Assembly (NCBI GenBank): GCA_022545645.1 | Contig: JACZQQ010000016.1 | Span: forward strand, 1-21,473 | DNA from: Acidobacteriota bacterium | GTDB taxonomy: Bacteria > Acidobacteriota > UBA6911 > RPQK01 > JADFOI01 | DNA: 21,473 bases | Direction of reading: 5' to 3' | Shown: piece after piece, positions 1 to 7,070 of the stretch | Position numbering within the stretch: the first letter of the stretch is position 1 | Layout: each line of letters starts with the position of its first letter | The notes under the pieces: model-generated | Database searches by the model: none | What the model was told of the DNA's origin: nothing | What the model saw: only the letters and a program-made list of their open reading frames with translations | Translations under genes and position numbers: made by a program

Positions 1-1
1 C

Positions 2-445
2 ATGCGTTCCATTCATGAGCTGATTTGGGCTGTGCTCTTCCTGGCCGCCTTTGGCCTCAGCCATCTCAGCGCCGTGATTGCTATCGCCATTCCTTTTGGG
101 GGGACACTCGCTAAAATCTTCTCGGAGATGATTGACGAAGCCCCGCGGGATGTGGCCCATGCTTTTCGTGGCAGCGGTGCTTCGGCGACTCACGTCTACT
201 TATTTGGCTTGGTACCCCGGGCTCTGCCCGACATGACTGCCTATTCCTTCTACCGCTTCGAGTGCGCTTTACGTTCTTCAGCAATCCTGGGCTTCTTCGG
301 CTATCCGACGCTAGGTTTTTATATCGCTGCCTCCTTTGAAAATCTTCACTACGGTGAGGTCTGGACCTATCTTTACACACTCCTGTTGCTGGTGATCCTG
401 GTGGACTGGTGGAGTGGTGCTCTTCGAAAGAGGTTTGTGGCATGA
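2..445 (+). CDS. PhnE-like ABC transporter permease, 3' part (5' end outside window)
   Basis: This is the C-terminal 147 residues of an inner-membrane permease of the PhnE (phosphonate/phosphite) ABC family. The reading frame is open to the window edge, and the first visible residues (RSIHELIWAVLFLAAFGL) match the middle of the permease domain, so the gene starts upstream. The cytoplasmic EAA loop that docks the ATPase is visible near residues 42-62 (EMIDEAP, then AFRGSGAS). It is followed by the usual conserved RFE and LGFFGYPTLGF segments and a last membrane helix near residues 124-138. Its stop codon overlaps the start of the next permease by four bases (ATGA), so the two are probably translated together and form one channel. 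The ATPase and binding protein are not in the window, so the substrate is inferred only from family. Confidence 0.85.
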   Translation: MRSIHELIWAVLFLAAFGLSHLSAVIAIAIPFGGTLAKIFSEMIDEAPRDVAHAFRGSGASATHVYLFGLVPRALPDMTAYSFYRFECALRSSAILGFFGYPTLGFYIAASFENLHYGEVWTYLYTLLLLVILVDWWSGALRKRFVA

Positions 446-1359
446 GTGATCGAGAGCTTGAGCTTCGGCACCTGCGCAGCCAACGTCCGCGGAGCCGGTT
501 TGCCCGCTGGAGTGCTCTTTTACTGCTGGTCGTGATGATCGGTTCGTGGTTCCTGGGAGATTTTCAAGTGGAGAATTTCCTTTCTGAACGACGACTGCAG
601 AACTTGACTCGGTTTCTCCATGAACTCATCCCCTATCCGCTTCAAGAAAGAGATTTTGACCTCGGGATCGCTCTTGAGTGGGCAGGGGAGATTCTTGCTG
701 AAAAGGGCTGGTCGGCAACGGTGGTGACGCTGGCCATCTCTGTGGCCGCCATTGTGCTGGCCGGATTCGGAGGAGCCTTATTCTCCCTTCCTGCTGCCCG
801 CAACTTCACTTCTCCCGAGCCTTTTCTCTCTTCGCTGCGGAATCCCCACGGAGCCTGGAGCTTCCTCTGGCTGACCCTGGTATGGCTGACGCGTTTGTTC
901 CTCATCTTTGTGCGTGCCATACCCGAATATATGTGGGCCTTTCTGCTCCTGGCCGTCCTGGGTCCCACTGCATGGCCTGCGGTGCTTGCTCTGGCCTTGC
1001 ACAATCTGGGGATCCTGGGGAAATTGGGGGCCGAGGTGGTGGAGAACACTGAGCATTCTCCCCTCTCCGCGCTTCGCGGCCTGGGAGCCTCTCACCTCCA
1101 GATCGCTGTTACAGGGCTTTTCCCACTGACCTTTTCTCGGTTTCTACTCTTTCTGTTTTATCGCTGGGAGACCTGCGTGCGGGAAGCCACTGTCCTGGGA
1201 ATGCTGGGGATTGTCTCCCTCGGTTACTGGATTCAGGACTCCCGAGCCCGTAATCATTACGACGAAATGTTCTTCCTGGTACTTTTGGGAGCGGCTTTGG
1301 TGCTGATCGGGGATCTACTCTCAGCCCTGGCGCGTGAGACCATTCGCCGCTTCTCCTAG
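442..1359 (+). CDS. PhnE-like ABC transporter permease, second subunit
   Basis: A 305-residue inner-membrane permease, the partner of the upstream gene. The ATG at 442 is chosen because it overlaps the previous stop codon (ATGA); an upstream in-frame ATG at 409 lies inside the previous gene. Hydrophobic helices are visible near residues 25-38, 92-110, 137-156, 160-185 and 275-292. Family landmarks are RAIPEYMWAFLLLAVLG, an EAA-type loop (GAEVVENTEHSPLSALRGLGAS) and REATVLGMLG. Phosphonate-type uptake is the family role; actual substrate is unknown. The TAG stop is formed by one gene base plus AG of a terminal inverted repeat that starts at 1358, so the repeat abuts the gene exactly. No terminator is seen apart from possible folding of that repeat. 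Confidence 0.85.
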   Translation: MSDRELELRHLRSQRPRSRFARWSALLLLVVMIGSWFLGDFQVENFLSERRLQNLTRFLHELIPYPLQERDFDLGIALEWAGEILAEKGWSATVVTLAISVAAIVLAGFGGALFSLPAARNFTSPEPFLSSLRNPHGAWSFLWLTLVWLTRLFLIFVRAIPEYMWAFLLLAVLGPTAWPAVLALALHNLGILGKLGAEVVENTEHSPLSALRGLGASHLQIAVTGLFPLTFSRFLLFLFYRWETCVREATVLGMLGIVSLGYWIQDSRARNHYDEMFFLVLLGAALVLIGDLLSALARETIRRFS

Positions 1360-1522
1360 TGTCTCGTCCCAGGAATACCATGACATTTGTGGCGAGCGCG
1401 ACGGCGTCGAGTTCGCGAAGCAACGACGACGCGATGTCGTGTGCATCGCCTTCTCCTCGCTCCTTGACCTCTCCTCGCAAGCCCCATCAGCAAATGTCAT
1501 GGTATTCCTGGGGCCAGACACT
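1358..1522 (+). mobile_element. MITE-like element, copy A (165 bp, internally deleted)
   Basis: The element is bounded by 32-bp terminal inverted repeats that begin AGTGTCTCGTCC and end ATGACATTTG. The left (1358-1389) and right (1491-1522) arms agree at 30 of 32 positions. Interior sequence matches copy B (3626-3898) in reverse orientation with only a few differences. Compared with B, 109 bp are missing between two copies of TGCATCG. It has no credible ORF, so it would need a transposase supplied elsewhere. TA flanks both ends if the element is taken to start at GTGTC, but copy B does not show this at its right end. Confidence 0.85.
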
Positions 1523-1531
1523 AGATATCGT

Positions 1532-1560
1532 TTGACAAAAATTAGGAAGGCGTGTATTGA
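1532..1560 (+). promoter_or_regulatory. Probable promoter for the propeller/cupredoxin operon
   Basis: A perfect -35 box TTGACA (1532-1537) is followed after 17 bp by a weak -10 TATTGA (1555-1560). It lies only 10 bp beyond the end of repeat copy A and 19 bp upstream of the start codon. A very strong ribosome binding site (GGAGGAGGGG, 1567-1576) follows. Predicted by eye from the sigma-70 consensus. Confidence 0.5.
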
Positions 1561-1578
1561 TCCAGCGGAGGAGGGGAT

Positions 1579-3039
1579 ATGAAGCGCAAGGACAGATTGT
1601 TACCGACGCTAGATCGCCGGAAGTTTTTCTTAGCTCTTTACGCAGCTGGAGGAGTTCTGGCCAGTCAAGGTTCGGCGCGGGCTGCATTTCCTCCGCAACG
1701 CCAGGATCTTCCGACAGGGGCCCAACCAGGCGACTGGCCTCTGACGGGCTGTGATCTGCGCGGCACCCGGTCCAATGTGCACGAGACAAGGATTGGTCCT
1801 TCCAATGTGGGACGCTTGAAGGTGAAGTGGACGTTCGAGGGAGCTGGAAACTTCAACCAGGCCACCCCTGTAGTGGTGGGCGACACCCTCTACTTTTCCG
1901 CCTGGGATGGGTATGTCTATGCCCTGGAGGCCCGCTCGGGGGCCCTGAAGTGGAAATTTAATGCCTGGGAAGGCATCCAACCCAACCCTCCTGGAGAAAC
2001 GCGACCCGACATCAACATTGACCCTCTTGGGGAGATGCGGGGAGGAGTGGCCTTTGGGGACGGACGGATCTTTTTCGGAGCCGGAACGGGCCGGGTTCAT
2101 TGCCTGAATGCGGAGACGGGCAGAGAAATTTGGCACACTCTCATCGATCCCCAATCGGGCACCACCCGGACCCGAGTGAACTCAGATCCCATCTACTATA
2201 ATGGAAAGGTTTTTGTGGGACTCTCGACCTCAGCGGGCGATGGTCAGGCCGTTTGTTTAGATGCCGGAACGGGTGCCATACGGTGGAGTTTTGATACCGT
2301 TCCCGATCCCAAGGCCCTGGCCGGTGGCTCGATCTGGTCGGCAGCCGCCATAGATGTGGAATACGGTGTCGTCTACAACGCCACGGGCAGCCTCAAGGGA
2401 CACGTAGCGGGGCCGATGCTCTTTAGCGAAAGCATGATCGCCAACGACATGGAATCAGGCGAGTTATTGTGGTACAACCAGCTCAGGGACAATGATCCCT
2501 TTGATCTGGATTACAGCTGCCACCCGATGCTTTTTGAAGCGACTCATCCCACCCGCAGTGGCGGTCGCCGCAGCTGTGTGGGTGCCGGCAGCAAGACCGG
2601 ATTTCACACCTTTGACCGCTATACGGGAGAGCACCTGTGGACGGCTGGCGTCACCAACGGGGGCCCCGTGCTGAACAGTACTGCCTATGGGCACGATAAA
2701 ATCTATATGGTTTCCACTTCCTCAGCCAACCACCGTCGCATCGCTGAAACCGCCACCGTGGCACTCCATGCCTACACCGGAGAAGTCCTGTGGTGGACAC
2801 CCAATGCGTCCAGGATCCAGGGCGCAACGGCAGTGGCCAATAACCTTTTCTACCAGGGTTTCAACGACGGTACTCTGCAGGCTCTTCATGTGGAAACGGG
2901 AGAACCCCTGTGGACCTATCAGCTGCCTTCAGCCCGGAGGGGGGGGATCACCATCTCCAATGGAACGCTTTACACATCCTGCGGCGTCCAAAGGTCGCCG
3001 CCTTATTCACTCTACGCATTCAGTATCGAGGGTCGTTAA
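1579..3039 (+). CDS. Tat-exported PQQ-binding-like beta-propeller protein
   Basis: A 486-residue periplasmic eight-bladed-propeller type protein. The N-terminus has a twin-arginine signal (DRRKFFLAL, residues 12-20) ending near SARA (residue 35). Repeated tryptophan-docking blades of the form TGxxxW are visible at about residues 119-125, 180-186, 230-236, 293-299, 349-355, 400-406 and 440-446. This pattern is that of PQQ-dependent dehydrogenases (quinoprotein alcohol dehydrogenase type) and of BamB-like propellers. A stretch near residues 304-312 (DNDPFDLDY) aligns by eye with the catalytic Asp region (WDYD) of quinoprotein dehydrogenases, but the protein is shorter than the roughly 600 residues of those enzymes and the Asn metal ligand region reads ATGS rather than GTGN. 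It has a strong ribosome site and leads a two-gene operon with the cupredoxin; a redox enzyme is likely, but a structural propeller is not excluded. Confidence 0.75.
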   Translation: MKRKDRLLPTLDRRKFFLALYAAGGVLASQGSARAAFPPQRQDLPTGAQPGDWPLTGCDLRGTRSNVHETRIGPSNVGRLKVKWTFEGAGNFNQATPVVVGDTLYFSAWDGYVYALEARSGALKWKFNAWEGIQPNPPGETRPDINIDPLGEMRGGVAFGDGRIFFGAGTGRVHCLNAETGREIWHTLIDPQSGTTRTRVNSDPIYYNGKVFVGLSTSAGDGQAVCLDAGTGAIRWSFDTVPDPKALAGGSIWSAAAIDVEYGVVYNATGSLKGHVAGPMLFSESMIANDMESGELLWYNQLRDNDPFDLDYSCHPMLFEATHPTRSGGRRSCVGAGSKTGFHTFDRYTGEHLWTAGVTNGGPVLNSTAYGHDKIYMVSTSSANHRRIAETATVALHAYTGEVLWWTPNASRIQGATAVANNLFYQGFNDGTLQALHVETGEPLWTYQLPSARRGGITISNGTLYTSCGVQRSPPYSLYAFSIEGR

Positions 3040-3627
3040 ATGATGAGGACGGCACAACACAAAATCAATCGAAGGAATTTTCTAGGCACGACCGCTGGAG
3101 TCTGTCTGGGAGGTATCGGCCAGGCTTGGGCCCAGAAACCCGATGCCGAAGTTCGCATTGTTCTGAGCTACGATCGAGGACTTTGGTATTACGATCCGGT
3201 GGGGCTCTATATCCAGCCGGGAGAAACCGTGCAGTGGACAGCCCTGCGCTGGACACCCACCGTGACTGCTTTTCACCCGGACAATGACAACCATGAACTG
3301 CGCATCCCCGAGGGAGCGGAGCCTTTCGACTCGGGGATGTTAGCCACCCTGCAGACCTTTCGATGGACCTTTAAGGTAGCAGGGACCTACGATTACTACA
3401 GTAAGTATCATGAGGGAGCTGGACTGCTCGGTCGAATTGTGGTGGGGACGCCGGGAGGCCCCGCTGAGAAACCTCCACGCTATGGAGGTGCCGAAGGAAG
3501 AAGCCCCATCTATGCCAAGGGGATACGCGTCTTCGAGGTTCTCGACTCCAGGGAGATTGTGGAGAAAAGGAGCGTCCCCTTTCCGGTGGAGCAACTGGCA
3601 TACGGGCGCTTCAGACGCAGACGTTAG
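3040..3627 (+). CDS. Tat-exported cupredoxin-like protein lacking copper ligands
   Basis: A 195-residue secreted protein. The twin-arginine signal NRRNFLGTTAG spans residues 10-20 and cleavage is likely after AWA near residue 31. Residues 36-136 have the plastocyanin/azurin-type cupredoxin layout: IQPGETVQW, a His at 79 (AFHP), and the closing GTYDYYSKYHEGAGLLGRIVV segment. In type 1 copper sites this closing segment carries Cys, His and Met. Here His124 remains, but the Cys position is Ser121 and the Met position is Leu129/130. The start codon directly follows the stop of the propeller gene (TAAATG), so the two are co-translated and probably work together in the periplasm. The TAG stop shares its last two bases with repeat copy B. 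Electron transfer by a normal blue copper site is unlikely; another metal or a structural role is possible. Confidence 0.75.
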   Translation: MMRTAQHKINRRNFLGTTAGVCLGGIGQAWAQKPDAEVRIVLSYDRGLWYYDPVGLYIQPGETVQWTALRWTPTVTAFHPDNDNHELRIPEGAEPFDSGMLATLQTFRWTFKVAGTYDYYSKYHEGAGLLGRIVVGTPGGPAEKPPRYGGAEGRSPIYAKGIRVFEVLDSREIVEKRSVPFPVEQLAYGRFRRRR

Positions 3628-3898
3628 TGTCTCGTCCCAGGAATACCATGACATTTGCTGATGGGTCTTGCGAGGTGAGATCAAGGAGCGAGGAGAAGGC
3701 GATGCAGGGACATCGGCGACGACGAGCGACACAGAGGTCGCCCGCAACCCCCATCAGCCCGAAGGGTGGCGGCGGGACGGCATCGATTTCTTTGTCGCTC
3801 CTCCTCCACGATGCACAGACATCGCGTCGTCGTCGCTTCGCGAACTCGACGCCGTCGCGCTCGCCACAAATGTCATGGTATTCCTGGGACGAGACACT
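3626..3898 (-). mobile_element. MITE-like element, copy B (273 bp, full form, inverted relative to copy A)
   Basis: The terminal inverted repeats are perfect over 32 bp (3626-3657 and 3867-3898). The interior is GC-rich and rich in short inverted repeats, for example 3657-3672 against 3740-3755. Its right end matches the left end of copy A in reverse complement for about 90 bp with two differences. The 7-bp direct repeats CGATGCA at 3700-3706 and 3809-3815 are the endpoints of the deletion seen in copy A. ORFs inside it are low-complexity products of the repeat and not credible. It is assigned the minus strand only to show its orientation opposite to copy A. Confidence 0.88.
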
Positions 3899-4038
3899 GG
3901 GGTAGAGAAGTCTGACCCGAACATTCTAGCCCGACCTCTTTCGAAGAAGAAGTGTGAACGCCCTCTACCCTTGACGAGCCGTCGTTGTTACAAAACACAA
4001 CTTCGAAGGATTTCTCAGGACGGAGTCTCGACTCGTTG

Positions 4039-4893
4039 ATGGACTACAGAAAAATCGACTTTGATCAGGAACTGGATACCGGCCCCAAATCGTACAATAA
4101 AACTCTGGGTAAGTGGTGGCTCAATCAGAGTAACAACCGGACCCATGGTTACGCCTACCGGAAAATCGCCGAGCACATGAGTTCGTTCTTCGGACACCCC
4201 CCGAAGAGAATCATCGATTACGGCTGTGGCGCCGGCCATATGCTCACTCGTCTCTATCACCGCTTTCCAGATTCCCGGCTCACCGGAATCGACGGATCCT
4301 CATTGATGTTAGAAGTAGCCGGTAAGCGACTTCAGTATTTGGGAAGAGGGTGGAAACATAGAGTCGAGTTGATCGAAACGGAGTTGCCCGATTTCTCTTT
4401 GCCGGTCGGCAAGGCCGAGGCACTGCTGTTTGTCTTTCCCAACATTGTGCCTCCTGAGGAGCCTGAGGAGGAGGACGAGGACCTTCACCATGCAAATGAT
4501 CTGGCGGTGGCCGAATACCTGGCCCAGGCCCGTGAGCCGGATCCCGAAGAGGAAACCGTTGATGATGATGTGGAGACCCTTTCCGATTCGCTGCTCACTG
4601 ATATCGTCATCTCCCGCAATCTGCGAGGTTTGCTCAAGAAAGGGGGCGTGTGCGTGCGTGCGGATTACGCTAACGCGCCCAGGAATGAACTGACCGAGCT
4701 GGTGCAGCAGCGGTTGGCTTTTCAGGAGGGTTCTCTGGCAGAACCGGTCAACGGATTCAGGGCTACCCAGCTCTTTACCGTGGTCGGATCCACCTACTGT
4801 CGCTCCAAGGTCCTGGACGATGTCTATCATCAGACTCGGGATGAGACCGACAAAGAGGGGGGCTACCTCATTTCCACGCTGGTGGCCATCTAA
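4039..4893 (+). CDS. Class I SAM-dependent methyltransferase
   Basis: A 284-residue cytosolic protein with the Rossmann-fold methyltransferase signature. Motif I is IDYGCGAG at residues 59-66 and the ribose-binding acidic residue is Asp85 in TGIDGSS. A post-motif stretch, ALLFVFPNIVPPE, follows at about 128-140. Unusually, residues 138-182 form a very acidic insert (EEPEEEDED, then EPDPEEETVDDDVETL). The ATG at 4039 is preferred because the conserved part starts soon after; an in-frame TTG at 3985 would add 18 residues of no recognisable character. The ribosome site is weak (GGACGGAG, about 15 bp upstream). The methyl acceptor is not identifiable. It is separated from the cupredoxin by repeat copy B and converges with the asparaginase-like gene. 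Confidence 0.75.
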   Translation: MDYRKIDFDQELDTGPKSYNKTLGKWWLNQSNNRTHGYAYRKIAEHMSSFFGHPPKRIIDYGCGAGHMLTRLYHRFPDSRLTGIDGSSLMLEVAGKRLQYLGRGWKHRVELIETELPDFSLPVGKAEALLFVFPNIVPPEEPEEEDEDLHHANDLAVAEYLAQAREPDPEEETVDDDVETLSDSLLTDIVISRNLRGLLKKGGVCVRADYANAPRNELTELVQQRLAFQEGSLAEPVNGFRATQLFTVVGSTYCRSKVLDDVYHQTRDETDKEGGYLISTLVAI

Positions 4894-4896
4894 GAT

Positions 4897-4911
4897 GCGG
4901 GCTTCGCCCGC
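4897..4911 (+). terminator. GC hairpin just after the methyltransferase stop
   Basis: GCGGGC, loop TTC, GCCCGC: a perfect 6-bp stem starting three bases after the TAA stop. There is no U-tract, so it is either a weak terminator or simply the edge of the repeat at 4911-5073. Confidence 0.4.
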
Positions 4912-5073
4912 GTTCCAGGTTCCAAGTTCCAAGTAGGATACGTCAGGAGTGTGGGAGGCACCTCAGGTGCCGAATCCGAATAAAACGGGGAAAAACTGTA
5001 GGTGCCCGTTGGAGCTCAAAATTCGAAATCTCAATTCCCGAAACCGAAAACCTGGAACTTGGAACCTGGAACG
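4911..5073. repeat. 163-bp segment with perfect 21-bp inverted ends
   Basis: The left arm 4911-4931 (CGTTCCAGGTTCCAAGTTCC plus A) and the right arm 5053-5073 are exact reverse complements. Between them lies AT-richer DNA with wordy repeats of the form AAATTCGAAATCTCAATTCCCGAAACC, broken here into short units such as AAATTCGAAAT and CGAAACCG. The same style of AT-rich wording recurs at 11310-11355. It sits between convergent genes, has no ORF of note, and may act as a transcription barrier or be a decayed mobile repeat. Confidence 0.6.
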
Positions 5074-5095
5074 TGTGTGCTACGCGCACCGCCCC

Positions 5096-6199
5096 TTAAT
5101 ATTCGTTGAAGATTCTTTGGATCTCTTTCAAATCCGAAGTCTGGGTCAAGGCCAACTGCAACAGGATTCTTGCCTTATGGGCCACTAGGTTATCCCCCTC
5201 GATAAACCTGTTGGTGGAATTGACGGCAACCCGGTTGTTGATCCCCCCGCGTGCGGTTTGTACGATGGGCATCCCTTGCTCCGCCAGCGCCTCTAAGGCG
5301 GGCTGCTGAACTTTGTGAGGAATGCCGCCGTTGGTCATTCCATTGATCACGATCCCTCGGACCCCGAGGTCAACAGCCGCCTGGATCATTCCCGGGTCGG
5401 CGTCATAGTAAGCGGAGATGATCTCCACTTTGGGGAGAGTGGTGAGGGTGCCGATGTCAAATTCGGAATGGGTGGTGTGCCGGCGGGTGGGTGCGCGATA
5501 AAAGGTCACGCCGTCGGACTCGATAATTCCCAGAACGCCATAGATCCCGGATACAAACGCATCAGGACGCACGCTGGTCTTGAGTACCTCCCGGCCGGAG
5601 TTGATGGTTTGGTTGGTGACCACCATGACCCCTTTGCCCACAGCCTCAGGCGAGAGCACCACCGAGACGGCGTCGACAAAATTCCTGTCCCCATCGTTTC
5701 CCACCGTGCCATGACGACGTTGAGAGTTGGCTATAACGACCGGTTTGTTGCTCTTGACCAGCAGGTGCAAGAAGTAGGCCGTATCCTCCGAAGTGAATGT
5801 ACCCTGGGTCACAATGACACCTTTTACGCCTGGTTTGTCAATGACCTTGTTCACGGTGCGGGCAATGCTCAGAAAATCGTGTGACATAAAGTCTTGACTG
5901 CCGATGCGCAAAAGATCGGTCACTTCAAATTTCACCCGGTCCAGGAGCCTGACCGTTTCGGGGAAGTTCTTTCGAATATCGGCGATTGTCTGCTGAATCG
6001 GAATCCGACCGCCGCGAGTATTGGTAATGGTGCCTCCGGTGGCAACCAGTTGGATGACAGGTTTGGACGGACCCTGGCCAGAGACCGGCAAACCAATCGG
6101 CCCCACCATAAGGGTTCCCACCATGGCTACCAGAGTCAGGCCTCGCAGGCTGTTTCTATCGGAGATGAACCTCCATTTGCTTCTCACGGTATGTGTCAT
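5096..6199 (-). CDS. Secreted type II L-asparaginase-like protein with altered active site
   Basis: A 367-residue protein with an N-terminal membrane/signal segment (about residues 20-42), so it is exported. It aligns along its full length with bacterial type II asparaginases, ending in HKARILLQLALTQT and a final IFNEY. The first catalytic Thr is present (TGGT, Thr57). The second motif, normally HGTDT, reads QGTFT (residues 132-136): the second Thr is kept at 134, but the catalytic Asp is Phe135. The catalytic Lys appears conserved in EVLKTS. The usual GAMRP segment reads NSQRR. These changes make hydrolysis of asparagine doubtful and suggest a different substrate or a non-catalytic role. The start has a good ribosome site (GGAGGATAAC before ATG). 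It is divergent from the ankyrin lipoprotein. Confidence 0.85.
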   Translation of the reverse strand: MTHTVRSKWRFISDRNSLRGLTLVAMVGTLMVGPIGLPVSGQGPSKPVIQLVATGGTITNTRGGRIPIQQTIADIRKNFPETVRLLDRVKFEVTDLLRIGSQDFMSHDFLSIARTVNKVIDKPGVKGVIVTQGTFTSEDTAYFLHLLVKSNKPVVIANSQRRHGTVGNDGDRNFVDAVSVVLSPEAVGKGVMVVTNQTINSGREVLKTSVRPDAFVSGIYGVLGIIESDGVTFYRAPTRRHTTHSEFDIGTLTTLPKVEIISAYYDADPGMIQAAVDLGVRGIVINGMTNGGIPHKVQQPALEALAEQGMPIVQTARGGINNRVAVNSTNRFIEGDNLVAHKARILLQLALTQTSDLKEIQRIFNEY

Positions 6200-6219
6200 G
6201 TTATCCTCCGTTGGACCGT

Positions 6220-6250
6220 ATTATCGGCACGGGTGTGGATTGCAAGTCAA
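6220..6250 (-). promoter_or_regulatory. Possible promoter of the asparaginase-like gene
   Basis: On the minus strand, TTGACT (6245-6250) and GATAAT (6220-6225) are 19 bp apart, about 20 bp upstream of the ATG at 6199. Box quality is fair but the spacing is longer than ideal. Confidence 0.35.
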
Positions 6251-6325
6251 CTGTATATTGAGTTCATGACTCATGATCGCCTGATGTGGAATAAATTGAA
6301 CCTTCCTCCCAGAAGGGAGCCGTTA

Positions 6326-7069
6326 ATGCCAACCAAAACTCTTGTCGCTTTAACCTGTACACTTCTACTTTCTCTTGCCTCCTGCACCCAGGATCTGAAT
6401 TCACAGTTCATGGAGGCGGTGGAAAATGGTGAAACGGAGAGTATTCAGGCTTTACTCAAAGCGGGTGCGGACGTGGACTTGCAAAATGAGGAGGGCTGGT
6501 CCGCCATTATTGCCATGGCCATGTTGGGTCAAACCAGGACCGTCCAACTCCTGCTGGATGCAGGCGCCGAGGTCAATGCGAAGGATAAATTGGGTCGGAG
6601 TGCTTTGTTTTGGGCAGTAGAGGGAAACCACGCTGACACGGTGGATGTCCTGCTTGAAGCCGAGGCCGATGTGAACGCCACAACCAGAAAGGGCCAGAGC
6701 TCCTTGATGTATGCGGTATCTCTCGGTCACACGGAAATCGCAGAAGCTTTGCTGGAGGCAGGTGCTGATGTCAACTTAAGAGATGAGGAGAGCCGTACGG
6801 CTTTACTGGAAGCGGTGATCCGGGGCAGTGGAGTGGTTGGGAGCCTAATCGAGGCTGGGGCAAACGTCAATGCCGGGAGTGAGGGAGAGGTGACGCCACT
6901 GATTATTGCGGCAGCGGAGGGCCGTATCGAAATTGTCAAAGCACTGCTTGATGCAGGAGCGGAGGTCAATGCCAAGGACTATAGGAGTCGGACTGCCTTA
7001 ATGATGGCCAATGCTCAGGACCACACCGCGATTGCCGATTTACTGAAAAGGGCGGGAGCAACAGAGTAG
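6326..7069 (+). CDS. Ankyrin-repeat lipoprotein
   Basis: A 247-residue protein starting with a lipoprotein signal: hydrophobic stretch then LASC (residues 17-20), so Cys20 would be lipidated and the protein anchored in the periplasm. Six to seven ankyrin repeats fill the rest, with hallmarks such as LLKAGADVDLQN, LLLDAGAEVNAKD, LLEAEADVNATT, LLEAGADVNLRD and a final LLDAGAEVNAKD at about 33-residue spacing. Ankyrin stacks bind protein partners; no enzymatic domain is present. The ATG at 6326 is preferred over the longer upstream reading frame because it gives the lipobox at the right distance and has a ribosome site (AAGGGAG, 6313-6319). It converges with the next gene with one base between the stop codons. 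Confidence 0.88.
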   Translation: MPTKTLVALTCTLLLSLASCTQDLNSQFMEAVENGETESIQALLKAGADVDLQNEEGWSAIIAMAMLGQTRTVQLLLDAGAEVNAKDKLGRSALFWAVEGNHADTVDVLLEAEADVNATTRKGQSSLMYAVSLGHTEIAEALLEAGADVNLRDEESRTALLEAVIRGSGVVGSLIEAGANVNAGSEGEVTPLIIAAAEGRIEIVKALLDAGAEVNAKDYRSRTALMMANAQDHTAIADLLKRAGATE

Positions 7070-7070
7070 C

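Noticed and set aside
1356..3900. Consistent target-site duplication for the elements
   Set aside because: TA flanks copy A on both sides, but copy B has TA on the left and TG on the right, and copies C and D do not fit; not strong enough to call.
3627..3905. Open reading frames inside repeat copy B (and the matching ones at 1334-1582)
   Set aside because: They follow the repeat sequence, have low-complexity Arg/Ser content, and are broken in the other copies; no sign of protein selection.
3985..4038. Resemblance between the DNA before the methyltransferase (TTCGAAGGATTTCTCAGGA) and the Tat signal of the cupredoxin gene
   Set aside because: Similarity is short, in a different reading frame and has gaps; most likely chance.
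4309..4932. 207-residue minus-strand frame opposite the methyltransferase
   Set aside because: Antisense shadow; the plus frame has the SAM motif.
5315..5884. Long plus-strand frame opposite the asparaginase-like gene
   Set aside because: Shadow of the minus-strand gene, which has clear family motifs and a ribosome site.
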